Shown here: in pieces, positions 47,793 through 54,701 of the stretch
How positions within the stretch are numbered: the first letter of the stretch is position 1
How the letters are laid out: the number at the start of each line of letters is the position of its first letter
Assembly (NCBI GenBank): GCA_029558955.1
Contig: JAKQCW010000031.1
Coordinates: 1-64,000 of the forward strand
Direction of reading: 5' to 3'
DNA from: Chloroflexota bacterium
GTDB lineage: Bacteria > Chloroflexota > Anaerolineae > JAAEKA01
Length of the DNA: 64,000 nt
Position numbers and translations under genes: made by a program
The notes under the pieces: model-generated
What the model saw: only the letters and a program-made list of their open reading frames with translations
Told to the model about the DNA's origin: nothing
Databases searched by the model: none

Positions 47793-47870
47793 ATGAACCA
47801 ACCCATCGCGAGATGCGCCGTGCGAGCTGCGCGCCGCGCCCTGGCGGCCGAGGAAAGCGACGAAGAGTAA
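47793..47870 (+). CDS. Candidate 25-residue leaderless upstream ORF
   Basis: ATG 47793 lies where transcription should begin after the TATAAT box. The frame encodes MNQPIARCAVRAARRALAAE plus an acidic tail ESDEE and stops at 47870, 6 nt before the regulator's ATG. The basic-helix-then-acidic pattern has no recognised family. It may be a real small protein or may couple ribosomes onto the Crp/Fnr gene, which has only a weak ribosome binding site. Confidence 0.4.
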   Translation: MNQPIARCAVRAARRALAAEESDEE

Positions 47871-47876
47871 ACAGGC

Positions 47877-48620
47877 ATGGCAGACGGCCCATCACTGACC
47901 GCGGCTATCGCCGACAGCGTGCAGCAGAGCCCCCTCTTTCGCGAGCTGAGCGCGGCGCAGATCGGGGAGATGCTGCGCGCCGGCCGGCCGCGCAAGGTCG
48001 CGCGCGATGCCTTCCTCTTTCAACAGGGCGAGCCGGCCGCGGCGCTCTATCTGCTGTTGACCGGCCGAATGCGCATCCAGCAGGTGACGCCCGAAGGTCA
48101 ACAGGTGCTGCTGCGGGTCATCACCCCGGGCGAGATGTTCGGCGGCATCACGCTGTTGAAGGAGGCCCTTTTTCCCGCCTCGGCGCGGGCTGTTGAGGAA
48201 TGCACCGCGCTGGGCTGGGATTTGGATACCATGATCCAGTTGATGGAGCAACACCCACGGCTGGCGCTGAACGCGCTGGGCCTGCTGGCCGCCCGCCTGG
48301 AAACGCTGCAAGAACGCTACCGCGAGCTGGCCACGGAGCGGGTGGAACGCCGGGTGGCGCGCACGCTGCTGCGGCTAACCCGCCAGACAGGCCGCCGGGT
48401 CGCAGAAGGGGTGCTGATCGACTTCCCCCTCTCGCGCGAGGACCTGGCCGAGATGACCGGCGCCACTCTCTACACCGTCAGCCGCATTCTCAGCGGCTGG
48501 GAACGCCAGGGCCTGATCGAATCGGGTCGCCAGCGCATTCTCATCCGCCGCCCGCACGGGCTGGTCTCCATCGCCGAGGATCTGCCCACCGACCGGCCGC
48601 TGAAGGGGCCTGGTCAATAG
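47877..48620 (+). CDS. Crp/Fnr-family transcriptional regulator, probable NO/redox sensor
   Basis: 247 residues: a cyclic-nucleotide-binding-like beta-roll (FQQGEPAAALYLLLTGRMRI, about 20-130), a dimerisation helix and a winged HTH (SREDLAEMTGATLYTVSRIL). The N-terminus has no Cys cluster, so it is not an iron-sulfur FNR; DNR/NNR-type sensing is more likely. The recognition helix reads YTVSR, keeping the Ser and Arg of FNR's ExxSR but with Tyr for Glu. TTG-N8-CAA palindromes precede three nearby promoters, the target expected for this branch. Stop overlaps the convergent CBS gene by 7 bp. Confidence 0.88.
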   Translation: MADGPSLTAAIADSVQQSPLFRELSAAQIGEMLRAGRPRKVARDAFLFQQGEPAAALYLLLTGRMRIQQVTPEGQQVLLRVITPGEMFGGITLLKEALFPASARAVEECTALGWDLDTMIQLMEQHPRLALNALGLLAARLETLQERYRELATERVERRVARTLLRLTRQTGRRVAEGVLIDFPLSREDLAEMTGATLYTVSRILSGWERQGLIESGRQRILIRRPHGLVSIAEDLPTDRPLKGPGQ

Positions 48621-49081
48621 CTGGGAAATGCAGGATAGGAGGAGATCCCGGCGCCGGTGATGTACCGCTCCAGGTTGGTGATGGTGAATTCCTGTTGAGC
48701 GATGACCGCCTTGACCACATCGCCGATGGAGACGAGGCCGGCCAGATGGCCGGCGTCGTCCAGCACAGGCAGATGCCGGACACGTTTTTCGGTCATCAGC
48801 GCCATGCACTCCGCCACAGTCTGTCGGACGCGCACGCAGAGGACGCGCGCCGTCATGATCTCAGAGACCGCGGTCTCCCTGGAGCTCTTGCCCATCAGAA
48901 TCACCCTGCGTGCATAATCGCGCTCGGACATGATGCCCACCAGCCTGCCATCGTCCAGCACCAGCACCGCGCCGATGTTCTTCTCGGCCATCAGCTCGAG
49001 CGCCTCGAACACCGTCGCGTCTGGCCTGACGGCCCACACAGCAGTCCCTTTTTCCCGCAACAGGTCGCTAACCGTCATCAT
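48614..49081 (-). CDS. CBS-domain pair protein
   Basis: 155-residue protein consisting of two CBS motifs: VSDLLREKGTAVWAVRPDAT to GIMSERDYARRV, and VSEIMTARVLCVRVRQTVAE to GLVSIGDVVKAVI. CBS pairs bind adenosine nucleotides such as AMP, ATP or NAD and act as energy sensors. There is no catalytic partner domain. The tandem ATGs at 49081 and 49078 follow gaggaga. It converges with the crp/fnr-type gene and is divergent from the DUF1858 gene, placing it in the redox region. Confidence 0.9.
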   Translation of the reverse strand: MMTVSDLLREKGTAVWAVRPDATVFEALELMAEKNIGAVLVLDDGRLVGIMSERDYARRVILMGKSSRETAVSEIMTARVLCVRVRQTVAECMALMTEKRVRHLPVLDDAGHLAGLVSIGDVVKAVIAQQEFTITNLERYITGAGISSYPAFPSY

Positions 49082-49203
49082 GATCGTTTCTCCTCTTTGA
49101 GCATGAACGAACCAGCGCAACCGAAAGTTCAACTTGTGTGTTGATTGTACACTACATGTGCGCTCTCTCCAAACGACACGCAGCCGTCTAGATGGAGACT
49201 CCC

Positions 49204-49425
49204 ATGGAAGAAGCTGTGTTGACCGAACTGACTGTGGCCGAGCTGCTGACGCGCTGGCCGCAGGCGATCCCCCTGTTTCTGCACCATCAGATGGCCTGTG
49301 TGGGGTGTACCATGTCGCCCTTCGAGACCCTGGCCGACGTCGCCGCGGTCTACGACATCCCGTTTGCGCAGCTCATCGGCGAGCTGCAAGAGACGATTCT
49401 CCCGCACGCAACGCACCAAGCGTAA
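49204..49425 (+). CDS. DUF1858 redox-disulfide domain protein
   Basis: 73-residue protein of the DUF1858 family (hybrid-cluster-protein-associated redox disulfide domain). The pattern TVAELLTRWPQAIPLFLHHQ followed by MACVGCTMSPFETLADVAAVY carries the CxxC pair. Such domains occur beside hybrid cluster proteins and RIC proteins, fitting a nitrosative-stress role. ATG 49204 is preferred to 49192 because ggag lies 6 nt before it. Confidence 0.85.
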   Translation: MEEAVLTELTVAELLTRWPQAIPLFLHHQMACVGCTMSPFETLADVAAVYDIPFAQLIGELQETILPHATHQA

Positions 49426-49433
49426 CAAGACGC

Positions 49434-49472
49434 CCCGGAACAGCGGCTGGCAGGGACAGCCGCTGTTCCGGG
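49434..49472. terminator. 16-bp hairpin after the DUF1858 gene
   Basis: CCCGGAACAGCGGCTG (49434-49449) pairs perfectly with 49457-49472 across a 7-nt loop, 8 nt after the DUF1858 stop codon. No U-tract follows. Confidence 0.6.
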
Positions 49473-49480
49473 TTGCGGCG

Positions 49481-49510
49481 CGGAGGCGAGGCTTCAGCCG
49501 GGTCTGGCCC
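49481..49510. repeat. Family A repeat, single copy
   Basis: cggaggcgaggcttcagccg followed by ggtctggccc, one unit of the family A core directly after the 49434-49472 hairpin. Confidence 0.65.
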
Positions 49511-49546
49511 ATGCGAAGCGGACGCCCGGCGACCGTGAAAGACGCG

Positions 49547-49587
49547 GCGCTCGCCATGACCGCATCGGCTGGCGTCATGGCGAGCGC
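49547..49587. terminator. 14-bp hairpin between DUF1858 and RIC genes
   Basis: GCGCTCGCCATGAC (49547-49560) pairs with GTCATGGCGAGCGC (49574-49587). It lies 15 nt past the RIC gene's stop (minus strand) in a convergent gap. Confidence 0.55.
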
Positions 49588-49602
49588 CCCCCTTCTGCCG
49601 AC

Positions 49603-50358
49603 TCAGGCCGGTCCAGCCGCCAGCAGCTCCCGTTCCAGCCGGATAGCCTTGGGGAAGAGGATGTTGTTCTCCAAATGAACATGCTTCTTGGTGGCGGCGT
49701 CGAACTGGGCCAACAGCGCATAGAGGGTGCGATAGGTGGTGCAGGCGTCGGCCGGCGGGGTATGGCCGCCGCTCAGGCGTGCGATCTCGGCCAGCTCATC
49801 GCCGGTGGCGTCGTGCTCCTCCTCCAGCGTGTCGATCAGATCCGCCAGCGTGCCGCTGGGCAGCGGCTTGGGCGCGGCCCCCTCCTCCTGGCTGCGGGCC
49901 AGACGCTTGATGTAGGGGAAGACCAGCAGTTCCTCCCGCTGGGTGTGCATGCCCATCTCCCCCTGCACGCGCGGCCAGAGCTCGGCGATGGCCACCGTCT
50001 CGGGGTGGGCCGCGCCATGGACCGCCGCCACGGTGGCCGCGTAGTCGGCGATCTGGGGCATGATCTGGCGGCCGGGGTTGTGGAACTGGTTGACGATGTA
50101 GTCGGCCAGAAAGTCCAGCGCCCATTGATCGTACTGCTCGCCGCCGTTGGCGGTGGCGGTCACCTGTCGGGTCTCAGCCAGCAGCGTCTCCAGGTCGACC
50201 CCCTGCTCGGCGCAGGCCTGGGCCAGCGGCTTGTCGCCGCCGCAGCAAAAGTCGATGCCGTTGCGCTCGAACAGCGCCGCCAGCCGGTAATCGGCCGTGA
50301 CCCAGGCGCCGACGCTTTGATCAGGGCTCAGGGTGGATACACGTTCTGATGTGGTCAT
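49603..50358 (-). CDS. ric: RIC family di-iron Fe-S cluster repair protein (ScdA/YtfE)
   Basis: 251-residue hemerythrin-like protein that restores iron-sulfur clusters damaged by nitric oxide or peroxide. The N-terminal ScdA domain (about 15-60) has VGAWVTADYRLAALFERNGIDFCCGGDKPL with the conserved CCGG. The C-terminal four-helix domain supplies di-iron ligands in DYIVNQFHNPGRQ, AAVHGAAHPE, MHTQREELLVFPYIK, EEEHDATGDELAEI and KKHVHLENNILFPKA. ATG 50358 has gagga upstream. A TTGCG-N4-CGCAA palindrome and -10 lie about 100 bp upstream, so control by the Crp/Fnr regulator is likely. Confidence 0.95.
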   Translation of the reverse strand: MTTSERVSTLSPDQSVGAWVTADYRLAALFERNGIDFCCGGDKPLAQACAEQGVDLETLLAETRQVTATANGGEQYDQWALDFLADYIVNQFHNPGRQIMPQIADYAATVAAVHGAAHPETVAIAELWPRVQGEMGMHTQREELLVFPYIKRLARSQEEGAAPKPLPSGTLADLIDTLEEEHDATGDELAEIARLSGGHTPPADACTTYRTLYALLAQFDAATKKHVHLENNILFPKAIRLERELLAAGPA

Positions 50359-50425
50359 GAAGTTCCTCGTGATATGGTGATTCGGACGCTTCCGAAGCTG
50401 GGCTTGATGCACGTTCCGTTCTCCG

Positions 50426-50468
50426 AGCATACCCCAATGGCCGAGCGTCCGTCTTTGCGCTGGCGCAA
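50426..50468 (-). promoter_or_regulatory. Crp/Fnr-type class II promoter of the RIC gene
   Basis: Perfect palindrome TTGCG-CTGG-CGCAA (50455-50468) and, on the minus strand, -10 TATGCT (50431-50426). Predicted start near 50419, placing the palindrome centre at about -42. Confidence 0.7.
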
Positions 50469-50504
50469 GTCCCACCCTCCGCCTCCGCCGATCGCTGACA
50501 GGCG

Positions 50505-50789
50505 GCGGGCTCGGTCAGGAGACCGGCCCGAGCGGGGCAGAACGGCGGGCTCGGTCGGGAGACCGGCCCGAGCGGCGTGCGGCGTGAAATGGCGGGCTCG
50601 GTCGGGAGACCGGTCCGAGCGGGGCAAAACGGCGGGCTCGGTCAGGAGACCGGCCTGAGCGGCGAAAAACGGCTGGCTCGGTCAGGAGACCGGCCTGAGC
50701 GGGGCAAAACGGCGGGCTCGGTCGGGAGACCGGCCTGAGCGGCGTGCGGCGTGAAATGCGGGATCGGTCGGGAGACCGGCCCGAGCGGC
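50505..50789. repeat. Family B tandem array, seven copies
   Basis: Copies of GCTCGGTCnGGAGACCGG, continuing CCnGAGCGG, start near 50509, 50549, 50596, 50636, 50676, 50716 and 50762, spaced 40 or 46-47 bp. Each can fold because GCTCGG pairs with CCGAGC. The array fills the space between the two divergent Fnr-type promoters (gap 50359-50926). Confidence 0.9.
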
Positions 50790-50826
50790 GCTTTTCAGGT
50801 CAGATGCGTCTTTGCCAGCCGCGACC

Positions 50827-50868
50827 TTGCTTTGGCGCAAAGACAACCGCCGTTGGATGTCGTATCCT
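50827..50868 (+). promoter_or_regulatory. Crp/Fnr-type class II promoter of the FAD reductase operon
   Basis: TTGCT-TTGG-CGCAA (50827-50840) and -10 TATCCT (50863-50868). Predicted start near 50875 puts the site centre at -41.5. Confidence 0.7.
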
Positions 50869-50926
50869 GAGCTGGCGCTGTCGCCGGTTCGGGAACTGGC
50901 GCCAAAACAGAACCAAGGAGTGGACC

Positions 50927-52108
50927 ATGCAATCATACAAATACCTGATTGTCGGAGGCGGCATGACCGCCGATGCAGCGGTGCGCGGCATTCGCCAGCT
51001 CGACCCGGACGGCGCCATCGGTTTGATCGGCGCTGAGCCTGACATGCCCTACAGCCGGCCGCCGCTCTCCAAAGGCATGTGGAAGGGCCGCCCGCTGGAG
51101 AAGATCTGGCGCGGGACCGATCAGCTCAACGTCGCTTTTCACCTGGGGCGCACAGCGGTCGCGCTGGATCCAACGACGCAACGGGTGCGCGATGACCAGG
51201 GCGCGGAGTACGCCTACGACCGGCTGCTGCTGGCCACCGGCGGAACGCCCGTTCACCTGCCGTTCGGAGATGAGAGCATCATCTACTACCGCACGCTGCG
51301 CGACTATAGCCGTCTGCGCAGCTTGACGGAACAGGGGCAGCGTTTCCTGGTGATCGGCGCCGGTTTCATCGGTTCCGAGATTGCGGCCGCGCTGGCTATG
51401 CAGGGCAAACAGGTGACCATGGTTTTCCCGGAGAACCTGGTCGGCGAGCGGATCTTTCCACCTGATCTTGCGCAGTTCATCAGTGAGGCCTACAGCCAAG
51501 AAGGGGTGGCGCTGGTCCCTGGCGACAGAGCGGCCAGCGTCGAAAAGAGTCCGGAGGGCCTCACGGTCCAGACGGAAAACGGGCGCGTCTTCACCGTGGA
51601 TGGCGTGGTGGCGGGGCTTGGGATCCGCCCCAACGTCGAGCTGGCCCAGGCCGCGGGCTTGAGCGTCGGCAACGGCATCGTGGTCGATGAGCACCTGCGC
51701 ACCTCCGCGCCTCACGTCTACGCGGCCGGCGATGTGGCGCTCTTCCCCCACGCCACGCTGGGCAAGCTGATGCGCGTCGAACATGAGGACAACGCCCTGG
51801 TCATGGGCCGGCAGGCTGGCCGCAACATGGCCGGCGCGGACGAGCCCTACACCCACACGCCCTACTTCTACGCAGACCTGTTCCAGTACGGCTATGAGGC
51901 TGTCGGCCAACTGAGCAGCAAGATGCAGATGGTTGCAGACTGGCAGGAGCCGCATCGGCAGGGCGTGGTCTACTATCTCGACGGCGGCCGCGTGCGCGGC
52001 GTGCTGCTGTGGAACGTGTGGGACAAGGTCAAGGATGCGACGGCCCTGCTGGCTGAGACCGGCCCCTTCGAAGCAGCAGAGCTGATCGGCAGAATTCGCG
52101 CGGCATAG
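50927..52108 (+). CDS. FAD-dependent pyridine nucleotide-disulfide-type oxidoreductase
   Basis: 393-residue reductase with two Rossmann domains. FAD binding: YLIVGGGMTADAAVRGI and, near the C-terminus, HVYAAGDVALFPH. NAD(P) binding: FLVIGAGFIGSEIAAALAM. MPYSRPPLSKGMWKG resembles the ferredoxin/rubredoxin reductase and AIF-like group, and no CxxC redox pair is present at the disulfide position. It could pass electrons from NADH to a small redox partner, for example in NO detoxification as NorW does; that is inference. ATG 50927 follows aaggag by 6 nt. It is the first gene after a predicted Fnr-type promoter, and the DsbA-like gene follows by 16 nt. Confidence 0.87.
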   Translation: MQSYKYLIVGGGMTADAAVRGIRQLDPDGAIGLIGAEPDMPYSRPPLSKGMWKGRPLEKIWRGTDQLNVAFHLGRTAVALDPTTQRVRDDQGAEYAYDRLLLATGGTPVHLPFGDESIIYYRTLRDYSRLRSLTEQGQRFLVIGAGFIGSEIAAALAMQGKQVTMVFPENLVGERIFPPDLAQFISEAYSQEGVALVPGDRAASVEKSPEGLTVQTENGRVFTVDGVVAGLGIRPNVELAQAAGLSVGNGIVVDEHLRTSAPHVYAAGDVALFPHATLGKLMRVEHEDNALVMGRQAGRNMAGADEPYTHTPYFYADLFQYGYEAVGQLSSKMQMVADWQEPHRQGVVYYLDGGRVRGVLLWNVWDKVKDATALLAETGPFEAAELIGRIRAA

Positions 52109-52124
52109 CCAACAAGGAGTTCCA

Positions 52125-52796
52125 ATGACAACAAATATCCCCGAGCTGTGGGAATGGGCTGAGTATTATTGCCCCTGGTGCTACGTGGCGGCGGTTCGCC
52201 TGGCCAAGATCGCGCCCGAATACCGGGGGCGCGTTCGCCTGGTCACCCGGGCCTTTCCCCTGGAGGTCTACGGCGGAGGGCCGCCTGACCGGACGGAGCT
52301 GGAGCTGGAGATCTGGCTGGCGGCCTTGCAGGAGCCGGAGGCCACCTTCAAGCCCTTTGGCAGCCAATGGCCCACGACGACGCTGCCCGCCTTCGAGGCC
52401 GCCTGGTGCGCCTTCCAGCAGGGGGAAGAGGTGGGCCTGGACTTCGACCTGCGCATCCGCCGCGCCTTCTTCGCCGAAGCGCGCAACATCGGGCAGCGGG
52501 AGGTCATGCTGGAGCTGGCCCGCGAGGCTGGCCTCGACCTGGAGCGTTTCGCCCGCGACTTCGCCAGCGATGCACCACGCGCCGCGGTGCTGGAAGAGGG
52601 ACGGCTGGGCAAGGAACGCTACCATGTGCGCGGCACCCCGACCATCATGCTCAGCGACGGCACGCGCTTTCGTCACCCGCTGGCCTACCCGCAGATCAGC
52701 GATGGCCAGATCGTCTCGGTGGGAAAGCTGCCCTGCTGCGGCGAAGGCTGCTACGATGCGACCCGCGCCATGTTCGAGAGCGCACTCGCGACCTGA
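52125..52796 (+). CDS. DsbA-family (FrnE-like) thioredoxin-fold protein
   Basis: 223-residue thioredoxin-fold oxidoreductase with helical insertion. The active site is YYCPWCYVAAVRL (CPWC) at about residue 18, and the cis-Pro loop is VRGTPTIMLSDG. A second Cys group, GKLPCCGEGCYDA, near the C-terminus is unusual and could be a metal or redox site. There is no signal peptide, so it acts in the cytoplasm as FrnE-like proteins do. ATG 52125 has aaggag upstream; it is co-transcribed with the FAD reductase. Confidence 0.88.
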   Translation: MTTNIPELWEWAEYYCPWCYVAAVRLAKIAPEYRGRVRLVTRAFPLEVYGGGPPDRTELELEIWLAALQEPEATFKPFGSQWPTTTLPAFEAAWCAFQQGEEVGLDFDLRIRRAFFAEARNIGQREVMLELAREAGLDLERFARDFASDAPRAAVLEEGRLGKERYHVRGTPTIMLSDGTRFRHPLAYPQISDGQIVSVGKLPCCGEGCYDATRAMFESALAT

Positions 52797-52826
52797 GAGC
52801 TCCCAAGTCGCCGCACGTTCGGGCGC

Positions 52827-52868
52827 TTGATCTAGCGCAAAGACAGCGCGGCGCGCTTGCAGTATGCT
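52827..52868 (+). promoter_or_regulatory. Crp/Fnr-type class II promoter of the CopD-like operon
   Basis: TTGAT-CTAG-CGCAA (52827-52840) and -10 TATGCT (52863-52868). Predicted start at 52875 puts the site centre at -41.5, identical to the promoter at 50827-50868. Confidence 0.7.
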
Positions 52869-52991
52869 GAAGCCATGAAACGCCTGACCAGCCCGGCAGC
52901 TAACCTCTACACGCCGCCCGGCTTCTCCCATCGTGGGGAGATGACCGCCGGTCAGCTTGCCGGCTATCAAACAGTTGCAGAAGGTGAGATC

Positions 52992-53972
52992 ATGAGCGCT
53001 GTTTCTTCCTCCGTGCCCGCCACGGCCTCCACGAACCTGCTGGACAAGTACATGCTGCCCAAGGTGGCGTTGACGGTCATCACCATCGCCTCCCTGGTGG
53101 GCACGTGGCTGACCATGACCACCCACGGCGCCGGCGCGCTGGGGCCGGTGGCCGTGCGTTGGCTCCACCTGATCAGCTTCGCCGCCCTGACCGGCGGCTT
53201 CATGTGGATGGGCCTGTTCATTCGCCCCGCTGAGAAGCCTGCCCAGGCGCCCTACTTCGCCAACTTCGCGACCGCCTCCGAGGCGCGCTTCCGGCGCATC
53301 GTTCAGGCCGCGCTGCCCCTCTTCCTGCTGACCGCGTTGCTGGACCTGCGCCGCTTCGGTGCATGGGGCGTCGGCTGGCTGGTCTGGCTCGAGGCTGCCC
53401 TGCTGATCGGGATCGGGCTGGCGGTTGGCTGGTTCGCCTATGGCCGCCGCGTCCAGGATCCCTACCGTCAACAGCCGCTGGCCCGCCTGGCGCTGGGGCT
53501 GCTGTTGCTGGACGCGCTGGTGCAGGCCGCCTTCGACGTGACGCTGGCCCAGGGCGGTCAACCGCTGCCGCTGGCCGTGCGCTGGCTGCACCTGGCCGCC
53601 TTTGGGCTCTGGTTCGGCGGCGCGATGTGGAACATCTTCATCGCCGTGCCCTCGGCCCGCGGCATGGTCTCGCTTCCGGTGGTGGTGGCCTCCAGCCAGC
53701 AGTTGGAGCGCTTTCGGGTGGCCGTGCGCATCATCCTGCCCACGTTGATCATCACCGGCCTGATCCAGGCCTACCCCTATGTCGGCCTCAACCCCAGCGC
53801 GCTGCTGACCTCGCCCTTTGGCCGGCTGATCTTGGTCAAGCTCCTGCTCATCGTCGTGTTGGTGGTCGTCTTCATCACCTGTCCCATGTGGCGGGCCTGC
53901 TCGCCCATCGCCGGCATGTGCAACCTGGACGATCTCTACACGCCCCAGAACAGCCCGGAGGCAAGCTCATGA
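52992..53972 (+). CDS. CopD-like polytopic membrane protein
   Basis: 326 residues with about eight membrane helices, e.g. VALTVITIASLVGTWLTM, LHLISFAALTGGFMWMGLFI, LHLAAFGLWFGGAMWNIFI and LILVKLLLIVVLVVVF. Conserved WLH motifs at two helix starts recall the heme- or copper-binding His of the CopD/YqhA-type superfamily. ATG 52992 has aaggtgag upstream. However, an in-frame ATG at 52875 coincides with the predicted transcription start and could give a leaderless version 39 residues longer; that extension has AT-richer third positions and no family features. It overlaps the TusA-like gene by 4 nt. Likely role: heme/copper handling or quinol-linked NO metabolism, unproven. Confidence 0.8.
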   Translation: MSAVSSSVPATASTNLLDKYMLPKVALTVITIASLVGTWLTMTTHGAGALGPVAVRWLHLISFAALTGGFMWMGLFIRPAEKPAQAPYFANFATASEARFRRIVQAALPLFLLTALLDLRRFGAWGVGWLVWLEAALLIGIGLAVGWFAYGRRVQDPYRQQPLARLALGLLLLDALVQAAFDVTLAQGGQPLPLAVRWLHLAAFGLWFGGAMWNIFIAVPSARGMVSLPVVVASSQQLERFRVAVRIILPTLIITGLIQAYPYVGLNPSALLTSPFGRLILVKLLLIVVLVVVFITCPMWRACSPIAGMCNLDDLYTPQNSPEASS

Positions 53973-54238
53973 CCACAACCGTGATCGATGCGCCGACCAA
54001 GACCCTGGACAATCGCGGCAGCAACTGCGCCGCCGGCTTCGTGCAACTGTTGGAGATGATGGAGAGCCTGGCCCCCGGCGAGACCCTGGCCATCCTCAGC
54101 ACCGACGCCGCCTCCCAGCGGGAGCTGCGGGAGTGGTCCAACCGCTCCGGCAACACCCTGGTGCAGGCCACCACCAACGGCCCCTTCTGGCGCCGCGAGT
54201 ACCACTACCTAATTCGCAAGGCAGCCGCCATCTCGTAA
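53969..54238 (+). CDS. TusA/SirA-like small protein
   Basis: 89-residue protein with the TusA-like beta-alpha-beta fold: TLDNRGSNCAAGFVQLLEMM, LAPGETLAILSTDAAS, and REYHYLIRKAA at the end. TusA sulfur carriers have CPxP at the first motif; here it reads NCAAG, keeping the Cys but losing both prolines, so sulfur transfer is plausible but altered. The ATG overlaps the CopD-like stop codon (ATGA), which fixes the start. Confidence 0.8.
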   Translation: MTTTVIDAPTKTLDNRGSNCAAGFVQLLEMMESLAPGETLAILSTDAASQRELREWSNRSGNTLVQATTNGPFWRREYHYLIRKAAAIS

Positions 54239-54240
54239 AC

Positions 54241-54310
54241 CCTTACCCTTCACCGTTCACCGTATACCGTATACCGTTCACCGTTCACAGTTCACCCGTC
54301 ACCCTTCACC
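54241..54310. repeat. ACCGTTC/ACCGTAT short-repeat tract
   Basis: Degenerate 7-mer repeats (caccgttcaccgtataccgt and on) directly after the TusA-like gene. A different motif from the GTTACG tract 30 bp further on. Confidence 0.7.
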
Positions 54311-54340
54311 GAATCCAAAAGCCAACCCACATCAACTCTG

Positions 54341-54391
54341 GGTTACGGGTTACGAGTTACGCATTACGAGTCACGCATTACGAGTTACGCA
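54341..54391. repeat. GTTACG/CATTACG short-repeat tract
   Basis: About seven units of the GGTTACG, AGTTACG, CATTACG type, similar to 1-32 and 29711-29833. It lies between the TusA-like and DUF2249 genes. Confidence 0.75.
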
Positions 54392-54464
54392 ATCGAAAGC
54401 CACGGCGCCTGTACGGCCTGCCTGAGCTTCCGAAAAACCACATCTTTCAAGGAGTTCATTTCAC

Positions 54465-54701
54465 ATGAGCAACGATTCGACGCTGGACATCCGCACCATC
54501 CCCCCCATGTACCGCCATCCCTTGATCTTCGACAAGTTCGCGGCCCTGGGGCCAGGCGAGGCTTTCGAGTTGGTCAACGACCACAACCCCAAGCCGCTCT
54601 ATTACCAGTTCCAGGCCGAGCTGGCCGGTCAGTTCACCTGGGAGTATCTGGAGGAGGGCCCGGAGGCATGGCGGGTACGCATCGGCCGTCCGGCGGCCTG
54701 A
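54465..54701 (+). CDS. DUF2249 domain protein
   Basis: 78-residue DUF2249 protein: LDIRTIPPMYRHPLIFDKFA, then LGPGEAFELVNDHNPKPLYYQFQ and FTWEYLEEGPEAWRVRIGR. The family is structurally related to TusA and often found next to NO-reduction and RIC-type genes; a heme or metal role has been suggested but not established. Start ATG 54465 follows aaggag at a longer than usual spacing. It overlaps the DUF488 gene by 34 bp. Confidence 0.88.
   Translation: MSNDSTLDIRTIPPMYRHPLIFDKFAALGPGEAFELVNDHNPKPLYYQFQAELAGQFTWEYLEEGPEAWRVRIGRPAA

Noticed and set aside
49107-49120. Half of an Fnr-type site (TTGCGCTGG on the minus strand) upstream of the CBS gene.
   Set aside because: The second half-site is missing (TTCGT instead of CGCAA) and no -10 box fits at the required distance before the CBS ribosome binding site.
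50505-50789. CRISPR array from regularly spaced 40-bp units.
   Set aside because: The sequence between the conserved cores is itself repeated (gcggggcaaaacggcgg type), so there are no spacers; the core is a hairpin repeat also present at 55060-55236.
54341-54391. Replication origin iterons suggested by the GTTACG repeats.
   Set aside because: Similar tracts occur in three separate places after genes, with no DnaA boxes, AT-rich region or replication gene nearby.
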